Assembly: GCA_903897605.1 (NCBI GenBank)
Contig: CAIUCH010000054.1
Coordinates: 62,001 to 126,000, forward strand
Direction of reading: 5' to 3'
DNA length: 64,000 bases
From: an uncultured Alphaproteobacteria bacterium
Lineage (GTDB): Bacteria; Pseudomonadota; Alphaproteobacteria; Micropepsales; Micropepsaceae
The translations under genes and the position numbers were made by a program. Position 1 is the stretch's first letter. Each line of letters starts with the position of its first letter. Below, piece after piece: positions 47,516 through 56,767 of this stretch. The notes under the pieces were generated by a model. It searched no databases. It was given only the letters and a program-made list of their open reading frames with translations, and was not told where the DNA came from.

Positions 47516-49569
47516 CCCGGCTGGCATTCGATCCGCACATTCCGCTGTCGCTGCTGATTTTGCTGGCATTCGCCGCGCTGGCGATCACGATCTTCGGCGT
47601 CTGGCGCGGCGCCCGCGGCGCCCTGATGCGGGGTTTGGCGTTCGCCATTCTTCTGTTCGCGCTGGCCGGACCGATCCTGGTGAAGGAAACCCATGCACCC
47701 CTGCCCGATGTGGTGGCGGTGGTGGTGGACCGTTCGCAAAGCATGGGCGTTGGCGATCGCACCGCCCAGGCCGCGGCGGCGCTGACTGCATTGCGCCGTC
47801 AGCTTGCGGCCCAGCCCAACCTGACGGTACGCGAAACCAGCATCACCACCACCACGACCGGCGAGAATAACGGCACCCAGGCCTTCGCCGCCTTGAACAG
47901 TGCCCTGGCCGATGTGCCGCCCAGCCGCATTGCGGGCGCGATCATGATCACCGAGGGCGAAGTGCATGACGCGCCGCAGACCTCTGCGCTCAAGGCGCCG
48001 CTGCATGTCCTGATCGCGGGCGGCCATGGCGAGCGCGACCGCAAGCTCACCGTGCTCAATGCCGAACGCTTCGCCATTGTCGGACAGAGTGCGCAGATGG
48101 TGCTCCGGGTTGATGATTTCGGCGGCGCACCGGGCGGCACCGCGGAAGTGACATTGGCGATCGACGGCAAATCCCTGGGCAGCCGCGTGGTGCCGGTGGG
48201 ACAGGAAGCCACCTTGCGGGTTCCGGTCAGTCATGAAGGCGAAAACATTGTCGAAATGGCGGCGGCGCCCGGGCCCTCGGAGCTTACGCTCCAGAACAAC
48301 CGGGCGGTGGTGACGATCTCCGGCGTGCGCGACCGCCTGCGTGTGCTTTTGATCTCGGGCGAACCGCATGCCGGCGAACGGGTCTGGCGCAATCTGTTGA
48401 AGGCCGATCCGTCGGTGGATTTGGTGCATTTCACCATCCTGCGCCCGCCGGACAAGCAGGACACCACGCCGATCGAAGAGCTCTCGCTGATCACCTTCCC
48501 GACGCGCGAACTGTTCCTGGAAAAACTCAAATCCTTCGATCTGGTGATCTTCGACCGTTATGGCGAGGCCGGCATCCTGCCGATGGCCTATTTCGAGAAC
48601 ATCGCCAATTATGTCGACAATGGCGGCGCGCTGCTGGTCTCGTCGGGCACCGAATTCGCCAAGGATGAAAGCCTTTATCGTACGCCGCTGGCGGGTGTGC
48701 TGCCGGCCCAGCCATCCGGCGAGATCGTCACCCAGGGTTTCAAGCCGATGGTGACGCCGACCGGTCTCAGCCATCCGGTGACGCGCGATCTGCCGGGCAG
48801 TAACAACGAAACCAATGCCCAGCCGACCTGGGGCCGCTGGTTCCGGCAAATCGGCGGCAGCAGCATCGGCGGCCAGACCGTGATGAGCGGCCCTGGCGAC
48901 AGACCGCTCTTGGTGCTGGATCAAGTGAAGAAAGGCCGCGTCGCCGAATTGATGTCGGATCAGATCTGGTTATGGGCACGCGGCTTCGAAGGCGGCGGCC
49001 CGCAGGCCGAATTGCTGCGCCGTCTCGCCCATTGGCTGATGAAGGAGCCCGAACTGGAAGCGGAAAGCCTTTCCGCCGCGGTGGTGGATGGTCAGATGGT
49101 GGTGACGCGGCGGAGTATGGCGACGGACGCCAAGCCGGTCGAGATGACCTCGCCATCGGGCAACCACGCCATCATCACCCTCACCAAGGTGGAGCCCGGC
49201 ATGTGGCGCGGCACCATGAAAGTGGGCGAGTTGGGACTCTATCGCCTCACCGACAGCACCTTGTCGGCGGTGACGGCGGCGGGCCCGCTCAATCCCAAAG
49301 AAGTCGCCGACATGCGCGCCACCGCCGATATTCTGGAACCGCTGACCAAGCAGAGCGGCGGTTCGGTGCATTGGCTGATCGACGGCATGGTCGGTGTGCG
49401 CCGGGTGGCACCGGCCCAGACCGCTTATGGCGCCAACTGGATCGGGCTTCGGCGCAACAGCGCTTATCGCGTCACCGCGCTGGAACAGGAACCGTTGCTC
49501 CCCCCCTGGGCCGCGCTGCTGTTGGTGGTTGGGTCTTTGTTTTTGGCATGGAAGATCGAAGGCCGCTGA
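47512..49569 (+). CDS. Membrane protein with VWA-like domain, last gene of MoxR operon
   Basis: The 685-residue product has two N-terminal membrane helices, then a VWA-like start (VVAVVVDRSQSMGVGDRTAQ) with the DxSxS metal motif, a beta-sandwich region, a glutamine-amidotransferase-like Rossmann part (VLLISGEPHAGERVWRNLLK, LVIFDRYGEAGILPMAYFEN) and a C-terminal anchor helix (PPWAALLLVVGSLFLAWKI). Start is GTG 47512. With the MoxR, DUF58 and BatA-like genes it resembles aerotolerance-type operons, but the physiological task is unproved. Confidence 0.88.
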   Translation: MTRLAFDPHIPLSLLILLAFAALAITIFGVWRGARGALMRGLAFAILLFALAGPILVKETHAPLPDVVAVVVDRSQSMGVGDRTAQAAAALTALRRQLAAQPNLTVRETSITTTTTGENNGTQAFAALNSALADVPPSRIAGAIMITEGEVHDAPQTSALKAPLHVLIAGGHGERDRKLTVLNAERFAIVGQSAQMVLRVDDFGGAPGGTAEVTLAIDGKSLGSRVVPVGQEATLRVPVSHEGENIVEMAAAPGPSELTLQNNRAVVTISGVRDRLRVLLISGEPHAGERVWRNLLKADPSVDLVHFTILRPPDKQDTTPIEELSLITFPTRELFLEKLKSFDLVIFDRYGEAGILPMAYFENIANYVDNGGALLVSSGTEFAKDESLYRTPLAGVLPAQPSGEIVTQGFKPMVTPTGLSHPVTRDLPGSNNETNAQPTWGRWFRQIGGSSIGGQTVMSGPGDRPLLVLDQVKKGRVAELMSDQIWLWARGFEGGGPQAELLRRLAHWLMKEPELEAESLSAAVVDGQMVVTRRSMATDAKPVEMTSPSGNHAIITLTKVEPGMWRGTMKVGELGLYRLTDSTLSAVTAAGPLNPKEVADMRATADILEPLTKQSGGSVHWLIDGMVGVRRVAPAQTAYGANWIGLRRNSAYRVTALEQEPLLPPWAALLLVVGSLFLAWKIEGR

Positions 49570-49578
49570 GAACCGGCT

Positions 49579-50130
49579 TTAACCCAGCGGCGCACCGTCG
49601 GCGCAGTTGGGTTCATCGATCCGCGCCCTGGCCACGGGACCGCGAAGCGTTTCCAGCGCACCATCCGACAATGCCAGACCCAGCAACCGGCTTGCATCCA
49701 CCGGGCCCGGAAAACGCAGCTCGCTGGACGTCAGCCTGACAAAGCCCACGCGCGAATAATAAGGCTCATCACCCACCAGCAGGATGGCGTGCCAGCCGGC
49801 ATCGCGCGCTGCCGCGATTCCCGCTTTCATCAGCGATATGCCGATGCCACGGCCGCGCTGGCTGCTTTCCACCGCCAAGGGACCCAGCAGCAGGGCCTGG
49901 TCCTGACCGACTTTGATCGGCCAAAAGCGTACCGAACCGCGCAGGATTCCGTTCTCAACCGCGACAAATCCCAGATCCGCCACCGCCTTGACGCCTTCCC
50001 GCAAACGATAGGCCGATTTGGCGTAGCGGCCAGGACCGAAGCCGGCCTCCGTCAGAATTTCGATGCACGGTCCGTCCTCGGCGCGTTCGCGCCGAATTTC
50101 CCAGTCCGCGGTTTCAGCCCCTGGCGACAT
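49579..50130 (-). CDS. GNAT-family N-acetyltransferase
   Basis: The 183-residue protein has an acetyl-CoA-binding motif A in QRGRGIGISLMKAGIAAARD preceded by LLGPLAVESS, and motif B in AILLVGDEPYYSRVGFVRL. This is the YhbS-like subgroup, whose substrates are mostly unknown. A C-terminal helical segment of about 40 residues follows. It converges with the MoxR operon and is preceded by a NUDIX gene on the same strand. Confidence 0.9.
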   Translation of the reverse strand: MSPGAETADWEIRRERAEDGPCIEILTEAGFGPGRYAKSAYRLREGVKAVADLGFVAVENGILRGSVRFWPIKVGQDQALLLGPLAVESSQRGRGIGISLMKAGIAAARDAGWHAILLVGDEPYYSRVGFVRLTSSELRFPGPVDASRLLGLALSDGALETLRGPVARARIDEPNCADGAPLG

Positions 50131-50168
50131 GGGTTTCGACTACGCGCGGATGTCCATAAAAACAAGGC

Positions 50169-50621
50169 TTACCAGTACGGGCCCGGCTCTGCATGCGATG
50201 CAAGCTCGGCCAGGCGGCGTGCGGTCGCCGGCGCGGTGCCGGCCGGCGGCGCTTCGGGCGAAGCCCAGCTGACCGCGCGCACTTCCAGATTGGGACGAAA
50301 ATCCACCGAGCCGCCCTCGATGACATAGAGTGCGGTGATGTGGGTGAGCCACCAGACCTTGCGGCTATAGAGCCCGAACAGGCGCACCGTGCCGCCGGAC
50401 AGGCCGACTTCCTCCCTGAGCTCACGCTGCAGCGCCGCCTGGGGCGGCTCTCCGCGATCGATGCCGCCGCCGGGCAGGCGCCAGCCCGGCATATAGGTCT
50501 GGCGCACCACAAGGACCCGGCCTTCGGGGTCGAGAATCATGCCCGACACCCCAAAAACCACAGGATTCAGCACGGCCTTGGCCGTCAAAAACAGTCCGGT
50601 GAGGAAGCGGGACAGGCCCAA
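50169..50621 (-). CDS. NUDIX hydrolase
   Basis: The NUDIX box is intact: GGGIDRGEPPQAALQRELRE and EVGL, preceded by YMPGWRLPGG. The protein belongs to the large group of unspecified pyrophosphohydrolases. I favour TTG 50621 (150 residues, GGAAAG eight bases upstream), because the stretch up to the ATG at 50726 is AT-rich and looks like a promoter region shared with the divergent response-regulator gene; the longer form would have 185 residues. Confidence 0.85.
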   Translation of the reverse strand: MGLSRFLTGLFLTAKAVLNPVVFGVSGMILDPEGRVLVVRQTYMPGWRLPGGGIDRGEPPQAALQRELREEVGLSGGTVRLFGLYSRKVWWLTHITALYVIEGGSVDFRPNLEVRAVSWASPEAPPAGTAPATARRLAELASHAEPGPYW

Positions 50622-50785
50622 ATCAGTCTTTCCGTCGTAAATTCGTAAACCGATTGATAACCAACATTTTGTAACTTGCGGTAGCAATTTCGGCGTGTCG
50701 CGTCCATTTCGCCGGCCTTTCGCCAAACGGGATTGGTTTTCGGACGTGATGCGGAAATTGGCGCAAGCCGGGGACTGTAACGGGG

Positions 50786-51295
50786 ATGTCGGGGTCTGCC
50801 TTCGAAATGCTTCGCGTGCTGGTTGTCGAGGACAACCATCATATGTCTTCGCTGATACGAACGCTGCTCAATTCCATCGGCATCCGCGAAGTCCATGAGG
50901 CCGGCAACGGCGCCGCGGCCCTGGACGTGTTGCGTGAAAAGCGATGCGATCTGGTCCTTTCCGATCTGGCCATGAAGCCGATGGATGGCATCGAATTCAC
51001 CCGCGAAGTGCGCATGTCGCCGCGCAGTGTCAATCCTTTCCTCCCCATCGTCCTGATCACCGGATACACCGAACGGTGCCGGGTGGAAGCGGCGCGTGAC
51101 GCGGGCGTCACCGAATTCCTCGCCAAGCCGATCACCGCGCAAAGCCTGTTCGCGCGCCTTGCCGAGATTGTGGAGCGCCCGCGCGCCTTTGTACGTTGCG
51201 GCGCCTATTTCGGCCCCGACCGGCGGCGCAAGCAGGCGGAAAATTATGCCGGCCCCTGGCGCCGGCATGACGATCATAATGACCTGCAGGTATAG
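50786..51295 (+). CDS. Single-domain response regulator
   Basis: The product is a CheY-like receiver with VLVVEDNHHMSSLIRTLLNS, phosphoacceptor Asp in DLVLSDLAMKPMDG, Thr in VLITGYTE and Lys in FLAKPITAQSL, followed by a 40-residue basic tail with GPDRRRKQ and no output domain. Start may be ATG 50786 or ATG 50807 (MLRVLVVED). Such regulators usually act by protein contact. The next gene begins three bases later and motA follows, so a motility role is possible but inferred only from position. Confidence 0.88.
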   Translation: MSGSAFEMLRVLVVEDNHHMSSLIRTLLNSIGIREVHEAGNGAAALDVLREKRCDLVLSDLAMKPMDGIEFTREVRMSPRSVNPFLPIVLITGYTERCRVEAARDAGVTEFLAKPITAQSLFARLAEIVERPRAFVRCGAYFGPDRRRKQAENYAGPWRRHDDHNDLQV

Positions 51296-51297
51296 TC

Positions 51298-51789
51298 GTG
51301 AAAAAGGCCCAGGTCATTCCGCCCGATTCCTATCCCCAGATGATGAGCAAAAGCGATGCCGCGAAGATTTCGCGCATCTTGCGCTCCAGCGAGGCCGTGG
51401 CGAAAGGCGCGCGCGTGATCAAGGACGCCGGCCAGAAATTGCGCGCTGGCGTGCGCGAATATGTGCGCGAGCTGGAAGACGCTATCGGCGACCACCAGAT
51501 CACTTCCGAAAAAGCACATGATATACGCGGTTTCGCTGAAACCGCGGGCCTCAGGGCGACCGGCCGCATCGCCGACGGCCTCTGCCGCTATTTCGAGGAA
51601 TTGGAAAAACTCGATGCCGCGCCCGACGGCGCCGTGGTGACTTTGCATGTTTCGGCCATCGCCCGCGCCGCCCATGCCGAGGAAGAAAGCAGCCGCATGA
51701 ATGATGTGGTGGTCAAGGAATTGGCGGCACTGGTCAGCCACAAGCTGGCGGAAACCAAGGCGCTGCATCCCCGGAAAAATTCCAATTGA
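51298..51789 (+). CDS. Helical protein of unknown function, partner of the response regulator
   Basis: The 163-residue protein starts at GTG 51298, three bases after the regulator stop, with CAGGTATAG overlapping as ribosome site. It is Ala/Glu-rich and predicted nearly all helical: KISRILRSSEAVAKGARVIK, REYVRELEDAIGDHQITSEK and LVSHKLAETKALHP. It could be a four-helix bundle of the phosphotransfer or CheZ type, but no canonical His motif is evident. I do not recognise the family. The tight link suggests direct contact with the regulator. Confidence 0.7.
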   Translation: MKKAQVIPPDSYPQMMSKSDAAKISRILRSSEAVAKGARVIKDAGQKLRAGVREYVRELEDAIGDHQITSEKAHDIRGFAETAGLRATGRIADGLCRYFEELEKLDAAPDGAVVTLHVSAIARAAHAEEESSRMNDVVVKELAALVSHKLAETKALHPRKNSN

Positions 51790-51925
51790 GGAAGCGTTAA
51801 CGTTCGGCTGCGGCGGTTTATGGCCAAGTTCACCCCTCCTTAAGCCCTGCCGTTAATAATAAGACTTGGCGCATTTTCTCTTGGAAATGCGGCTGCGAAG
51901 TCCGTTGTGGGTGAGTTCTTCTTTT

Positions 51926-52798
51926 ATGCTTCAAATAGGCGGCATCGTCGTTCTGTTCGGCTGCGTGTTCGGCGGTTATCTGATGACCGGCGGATCGCTG
52001 TCCGTGGTGTTCGAGGCCCTGCCGCATGAAATGCTGACCATTTTCGGCGCCGCCCTTGCCGCGATGCTGATCGCCGGTTCCATGTTCAATCTCAAGAAGA
52101 TCGGCGGCACCCTGAGTCAGGTGATCACCGGTCCACGCTGGAAGCCGGGCGATTATCGCGACCTTCTTTGCCTTTTGTTCCTGCTTGCCAAGACGATGAA
52201 GACCAAGGGCCTGATCGCCCTGGAAGCGCATATCGAGCGGCCCGACGAATCCTCGATCTTCAAGCGCTATCCCAAGATCATGAAGGACCATTTCGCCCTC
52301 GATTTCATCTGCGACACGCTGCGCATGATGACCATGAGTCTGGAAGACCCACATCAGGTCGAAACCAACATGGAAAAGCAGCTGGAAAAACACCATAACG
52401 AGGCCCTGATCGCCGCCAATGCGCTGCAATCGATGGCCGATGGATTGCCGGCGCTGGGCATTGTCGCGGCGGTGCTGGGCGTCATAAAGACCATGGGCGC
52501 GATCACCGAACCGCCTGCGGTGCTGGGCGGCATGATCGGTTCGGCGCTGGTCGGCACCTTCCTGGGTGTGTTTCTGGCCTATGGCGTGGTCGGTCCGATG
52601 GGCGCGCGCCTGAAAGCGATCGCGGACGAGGATTCCCTTTTCTATCACGTCATCCGCGACATCCTGGTGGCGCATCTGCATGGCAATGCGGCGCAAGTAT
52701 CGGTGGAGATCGGGCGCGGCAGCGTGCCGGGCGAATATCAGCCCAGCTTCCAGGAATTAGAATCGGCGCTGAATTCCATTCCGCCAGAGGGCGCCTAG
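51926..52798 (+). CDS. motA: Flagellar motor stator protein MotA
   Basis: MotA forms the proton-driven stator with MotB. The 290-residue product starts MLQIGGIVVLFGCVFGGYLM and has four membrane helices, the large cytoplasmic loop with conserved charged residues (ALEAHIERPDESSIFKRYP), and ADGLPALGIVAAVLGVIKTM with the conserved prolines. ATG 51926 is chosen since it gives the family start. motB is not adjacent; unlinked motA and motB are also known in Caulobacter. Confidence 0.95.
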   Translation: MLQIGGIVVLFGCVFGGYLMTGGSLSVVFEALPHEMLTIFGAALAAMLIAGSMFNLKKIGGTLSQVITGPRWKPGDYRDLLCLLFLLAKTMKTKGLIALEAHIERPDESSIFKRYPKIMKDHFALDFICDTLRMMTMSLEDPHQVETNMEKQLEKHHNEALIAANALQSMADGLPALGIVAAVLGVIKTMGAITEPPAVLGGMIGSALVGTFLGVFLAYGVVGPMGARLKAIADEDSLFYHVIRDILVAHLHGNAAQVSVEIGRGSVPGEYQPSFQELESALNSIPPEGA

Positions 52799-52960
52799 CA
52801 GCCGCAGCCTTTGCTGGCCTTCGGCGACCGCAACGAAGAACACCGCCAGCGCGCCAGTCAGGATGCCCAGGGGTATCGCATAGGCGACGTCCAGATCCGT
52901 GCCAAAGACGACGATTCCGCAGACAATGACGCCCGTCAGCTGCGCGACACTCTTCGGCAT
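52757..52960 (-). CDS. Possible small membrane protein, antisense to the motA 3' end
   Basis: The 67-residue frame starts MPKSVAQLTGVIVCGIVVFG and has two hydrophobic helices (the second about IPLGILTGALAVFFVAVAEG) with a basic C-terminus. Its last 42 bases overlap motA on the other strand, and the ribosome site is weak. The two-helix pattern and codon use are plausible for a real small protein, but it may be chance. Confidence 0.35.
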   Translation of the reverse strand: MPKSVAQLTGVIVCGIVVFGTDLDVAYAIPLGILTGALAVFFVAVAEGQQRLRLLGALWRNGIQRRF

Positions 52961-53083
52961 TGAGAAACCCACCCGCTTTTGTCCCAAAACAGGACAGCAG
53001 AGAGTTGGGATCGGCAAGCACGCTTTCGCGGAAAGGTTAACGCGCGGAGCTGCGTTTCTCTTTTGCCCCCATCTGTGCGGCAC

Positions 53084-53160
53084 GCGGGCAAGCCCGCTAG
53101 CCGCCGTTCGATACGTTGTCGCTATCGAACTCCCTCGCCAATGGCTTCGCCATGCGGGAG
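53084..53160. repeat. Cluster of three short hairpins between motA and ilvA
   Basis: GCGGGC-aa-GCCCGC (53084-53097), GTTCGATA with TATCGAAC (53106-53130) and CTCCC..ATGGC-ttc-GCCAT..GGGAG (53130-53160) follow one another. They occupy the converging gap after motA and ilvA (53225) and could end transcription from both sides. The rest of the gap shows nothing else. Confidence 0.6.
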
Positions 53161-53224
53161 AAGAAAGCCAGGGCCAAGACGATCTAGTGCTTGCTGAAGC
53201 TTGGTCGTGCCCCAGCCATTGTCG

Positions 53225-54463
53225 CTAATGATCCGCCCTACGGCGATGGCCCGTCAGCACAGGAAAGCCGCCGCCTTCGAGGCCGGCGCGGATTTCGGCG
53301 GCATGCTCGGCATCGCGTGCTTCGATCACCATGCCCAAGGTCGCCGATTTGGCGGACATGCCGCTCATCATGCGGTTATGAGAAACTTCCAGGATATTGC
53401 CGCCCGCTTCGCCGACCAAAGCCGCCACCCGTGACAGGGCGCCGGGCTGATCGGCAATTGCCACATCCAGGGAGAGGATGCGGCCTTCGCGCGTCAGCTC
53501 GCGCAGGATCACATTCGACAACATGCGCATGTCGATATTGCCGCCCGACATCACGATGCCGACCTTGCGGCCTTCGAACAGCGCCCGGTTCTTGAGCACA
53601 GCGGCAAAGCCTGCCGCCGCCGCGCCTTCGATCACGGTCTTCTCAACTTCCAGGATCATTGCCAGCGCATGTTCCATCGCCGCTTCGCCCACCAGCAGGA
53701 TATCCGTCACCAGCGCCTTGACGATGGTGGTGGTGAGCGCGCCAGGCTGCTTGACCGCGATGCCTTCGGCGATGGTCTGAGCCGGCGGATCTTCGGTCAG
53801 CGCTTCGCCGCGCATCGCCTGGCGCATCACCGGATAGAGTTCGGCCTGCGCGCCATAGATGACGATATCCGGCTTGAGACCTTTGGCTGCCACCGCGGCA
53901 CCCGAGATCAGCCCGCCGCCGCCGACCGGCACCACCAGCGTGTCGAGTTCGGGCGCATCTGCCAGCATCTCAAGTCCGAGCGTGCCTTGGCCCGCGATGA
54001 CCTTGGCGTCATCATAGGGATGGATGAAGGTAAGCCCCTCGCGATCGGCGATGGCGCGTGCCGCGACATTGGCCTGTTTCAGGTCGTTTCCTTCCAGCAC
54101 CACGGTGGCGCCGAAATCGCGGGTATGCTTGACCTTGGTGAAAGGCGCGGTCACCGGCATCACGATGGTGGCGGGAATGCCCAGGCGTCCCGCATGATAG
54201 GCCACACCTTGCGCGTGGTTGCCGGCGCTCATGGCCGCGACGCCGCGCTTTCTTTCTTCCGGCGATAGGGCCTGGAGGCGGTTGAACGCGCCGCGCTCCT
54301 TGAAAGAAGCGGTGAATTGCAGATTCTCGAATTTGAGATAGATGTCGCAGCCCGCGATTTCGGACAGGGTGCGCGAATACCGCGTCGGCGTGCGTACCAC
54401 CTGGCCTTCGATGGTCTTGGCCGCGGCACGGACATCGTCGAACGTCACAGGAAGGGAGGTCAC
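53225..54463 (-). CDS. ilvA: Threonine ammonia-lyase
   Basis: IlvA deaminates threonine to 2-oxobutanoate, the first step towards isoleucine. The 412-residue PLP enzyme has FTASFKERGAFNRLQ with the PLP Lys, AAMSAGNHAQGVAYHAGRLG, VPVGGGGLISGAAVAAKGLK and a single C-terminal ACT domain (VAIADQPGALSRVAALVGEA). GTG 54463 is chosen: AGGAGAGG lies just upstream, and the longer frame would run into the tRNA gene. It has one ACT domain rather than the two of E. coli IlvA, as in several shorter bacterial enzymes. Confidence 0.94.
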   Translation of the reverse strand: MTSLPVTFDDVRAAAKTIEGQVVRTPTRYSRTLSEIAGCDIYLKFENLQFTASFKERGAFNRLQALSPEERKRGVAAMSAGNHAQGVAYHAGRLGIPATIVMPVTAPFTKVKHTRDFGATVVLEGNDLKQANVAARAIADREGLTFIHPYDDAKVIAGQGTLGLEMLADAPELDTLVVPVGGGGLISGAAVAAKGLKPDIVIYGAQAELYPVMRQAMRGEALTEDPPAQTIAEGIAVKQPGALTTTIVKALVTDILLVGEAAMEHALAMILEVEKTVIEGAAAAGFAAVLKNRALFEGRKVGIVMSGGNIDMRMLSNVILRELTREGRILSLDVAIADQPGALSRVAALVGEAGGNILEVSHNRMMSGMSAKSATLGMVIEARDAEHAAEIRAGLEGGGFPVLTGHRRRADH

Positions 54464-54484
54464 AGGCCTCTCCTGAATAAAGAC

Positions 54485-54559
54485 TGGTAGCACCGGACGG
54501 ATTTGAACCGCCGACCAAGGGATTATGATTCCCCTGCTCTACCGCTGAGCTACGGTGCC
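54485..54559 (-). tRNA. tRNA-Met (anticodon CAT), elongator type
   Basis: Read on the minus strand the 75 bases fold into a full cloverleaf with encoded CCA end: acceptor GGCACCG with CGGTGCT, D-stem GCTC/GAGC, anticodon stem GGGGA/TCCCT around ATCATAA (anticodon at 54525-54527), and T-arm GGCGG-TTCAAAT-CCGTC. The first pair is G1-T72 and the anticodon stem lacks the three G-C pairs of initiator tRNA, so elongator Met is preferred over fMet. A lysidine-type tRNA-Ile is less likely from the overall sequence. Confidence 0.93.
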
Positions 54560-54651
54560 AAGCCAAAATGACGGTCCAAGGACCGTGGGGCGGGGATGTA
54601 GGGGCCGCTGCCCTTTCCTGTCAAGATTGGGCGGAAAATGGGGAAAAATTG

Positions 54652-55755
54652 CTATTCCGCGGTGGTTTGAACCGCTTCAGCCGCTTTTATCCAGCCGCCG
54701 CCCAGCACCCGGCCGTCCTTGTAGAAAACACAGGCCTGGCCCGGCGCGATGGCATCCTCGGCAGACGCCAGTTCCACCCGCGCGCCGCCGTCGGGCAACT
54801 TTTCCACCCGCGCCGCCACCGGCGGACGCATCGACCGCACCTTCACGGCGCAATCGAACGGCGCATCGGCTTCGACCAGCCAATTGACGTTGTGCAGATC
54901 GATGACGCGCGAAGCCAGGGCCGAACGCGGTCCCACCACCACCCGCGCCCGCGCCGCGTCCAGCTTGAGGACGAAGAGCGGTTCGTCATTGCCCGACAGG
55001 CCCAGGCCTTTTCGCTGACCAACCGTGAAATGGAAGATGCCGTCATGACGGCCCAGCACCGTGCCCGCCTGGTCCACGATCTCGCCTGGCCGCGCCGCGT
55101 CGGGGCGCAGCTTTTCGACAATGCCGGTGTAGCGGCCTTCCGGCACAAAGCAAATGTCCTGGCTGTCGGGCTTGGCGGCAGTGACAAGTCCCAGTTCGGC
55201 GGCCAGCGCCCGCACCGCGCTCTTTTCCATGTCGCCCAAGGGAAAGCGCAGATAATCGAGCTGTGCCTGGGTGGTGGCGAACAGAAAATAACTCTGGTCG
55301 CGGGAAGCGTCCTGTGCCGCATGCAGTTCGGCGCCATGGGCGCCATCCACGCGGCGGACATAATGACCGGTGGCCAGGGCTTCGGCGCCCAACTCGCGTG
55401 CCGTTTCCAGCAGATCGGCGAATTTCACTTTTTCATTGCAGCGGATGCAAGGGATCGGAGTTTCGCCCCGCACATAGGCGTCGGCGAACTCCTCGATCAC
55501 GCTCTTGCGGAAGCGGCTCTCGTAATCCAGCACATAATGGGGAATGCCAATGGTCTCGGCGACCCGTTTGGCGTCGTAGATATCCTGGCCGGCGCAACAG
55601 GCGCCTTTCTTCTTCTGCACAGTGTCGGGATAAAGCTGTAGGGTGATGCCCACCACATAGTAGCCCTGACGCTTGAGCAGCGCCGCGGTGACGGACGAAT
55701 CCACCCCGCCCGACATCGCGGCGACAATTCTGCCTTTGGTGGGAGGAGCGCGCAT
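54652..55755 (-). CDS. mnmA: tRNA-specific 2-thiouridylase
   Basis: MnmA puts sulfur on U34 of tRNA-Lys, Glu and Gln. The 367-residue product has the PP-loop [20 protein letters not shown], the first catalytic Cys in [28 protein letters not shown] and the second Cys in [11 protein letters not shown]. Length is normal. It stands alone between tRNA-Met and the flagellar genes. Confidence 0.96.
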   Translation of the reverse strand: MRAPPTKGRIVAAMSGGVDSSVTAALLKRQGYYVVGITLQLYPDTVQKKKGACCAGQDIYDAKRVAETIGIPHYVLDYESRFRKSVIEEFADAYVRGETPIPCIRCNEKVKFADLLETARELGAEALATGHYVRRVDGAHGAELHAAQDASRDQSYFLFATTQAQLDYLRFPLGDMEKSAVRALAAELGLVTAAKPDSQDICFVPEGRYTGIVEKLRPDAARPGEIVDQAGTVLGRHDGIFHFTVGQRKGLGLSGNDEPLFVLKLDAARARVVVGPRSALASRVIDLHNVNWLVEADAPFDCAVKVRSMRPPVAARVEKLPDGGARVELASAEDAIAPGQACVFYKDGRVLGGGWIKAAEAVQTTAE

Positions 55756-55800
55756 GCGCGCATATAGGGCCGCGCAGCCGGAACCGCAATAACGTTCGGC

Positions 55801-56757
55801 TCAACCGCTGATCGAAGTCGGCAAATAATTCAACAATGTCAATTTGTTGAGATCGGACGTGACCTGCAGCACCGCCTGTAGCGCGGTCTGGTTCAGCGAC
55901 AGCTGGGTCGCCGCCTGGGCCATGTTGGTGTCCTGGATATTGCCGATAAAGCCCGCATACAAGGTCGACATCGAGCTTTGCTGGGTCGCCGCATTCTGAA
56001 GACGGGTAAAGGTATATCCGTTCTGGGCCGTGATGGCATTGAGGCCATTGTCCATCGTGCCGGTCGAGGCGATCTGACCAGTGAGGAAATTATTCTGCGC
56101 CTGGGAAAGATTGGTGCTGGTGTCGAAGCTGCCGCTCGGGCCCGCGTCGAAACTGGCGATGTCCTTCAAGGACTGCATCAGCTGGGTGCCGATATCCGAA
56201 GCGGTAAGGCCGTAGGTCACGGTCTGGCCATCGGCGACCTGGACGGCTTTCTTGTCGGTGCCATTATCGAAGGCGCCCGAAACCGATGGCAGCGCCACCA
56301 GCTGTGACAGCGAGGAGATCGCCACCGGCGCCGTGCCAGTCTTGCCGCCACTATAAATATAGTCGCCATTGGCATCCTTGGAATTCAGGATCGCGGTGGC
56401 TTGATCGAATATTGTCTGCACCTGATCCATCAAGGTCGCCGGATTATTGTTCGCAACCGCGTCCGACACCGCCTTGGTCAATTGCGTGGCGAGAGCGGAC
56501 AGGCTGGTCAGCTGGGTGTCCTGCATATCGACCTGGGTTGTCGCCAGCGAGGTAGCCGTGGTGTAGGCGTCATTGCGCGCGCTGGCGGTGATTGTCGCTT
56601 GCAGAACCTGGGTTTGATTGTCGAAACCGGCATAGGTGGTGGCGACCTTCTGGCTGGCGATCTGCTGCTGGGTCGTGTTCAGCGACGCGTTTTCCTTGTT
56701 GATCTGACTGAGAAAGTAGGCGCTCTGCTGGGCCGTCGCGATGCGATCAACGCTCAT
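55801..56757 (-). CDS. flgL: Flagellar hook-filament junction protein 3 (FlgL)
   Basis: The 318-residue protein has the flagellin-type N-terminal helix (YFLSQINKENASLNTTQQQI, ASQKVATTYAG) and C-terminal helix (MAQAATQLSLNQTALQAVLQ ending LTLLNYLPTSISG). It forms the ring between FlgK and the filament. Start is ATG 56757, ten bases after flgK, so both are transcribed together from the sigma-54 type promoter at 58948-58962. Confidence 0.93.
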   Translation of the reverse strand: MSVDRIATAQQSAYFLSQINKENASLNTTQQQIASQKVATTYAGFDNQTQVLQATITASARNDAYTTATSLATTQVDMQDTQLTSLSALATQLTKAVSDAVANNNPATLMDQVQTIFDQATAILNSKDANGDYIYSGGKTGTAPVAISSLSQLVALPSVSGAFDNGTDKKAVQVADGQTVTYGLTASDIGTQLMQSLKDIASFDAGPSGSFDTSTNLSQAQNNFLTGQIASTGTMDNGLNAITAQNGYTFTRLQNAATQQSSMSTLYAGFIGNIQDTNMAQAATQLSLNQTALQAVLQVTSDLNKLTLLNYLPTSISG

Positions 56758-56767
56758 GGGTCATATC

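Noticed and set aside
51840-51870. TTAA-N9-TTAA before motA as a CtrA box
   Set aside because: The spacing is nine, not seven, bases.
54570-54590. GACGGTCC-aa-GGACCGT near tRNA-Met as another AAACGGTCC element
   Set aside because: The core hairpin is similar but lacks the flanking second hairpin, so membership is not established.
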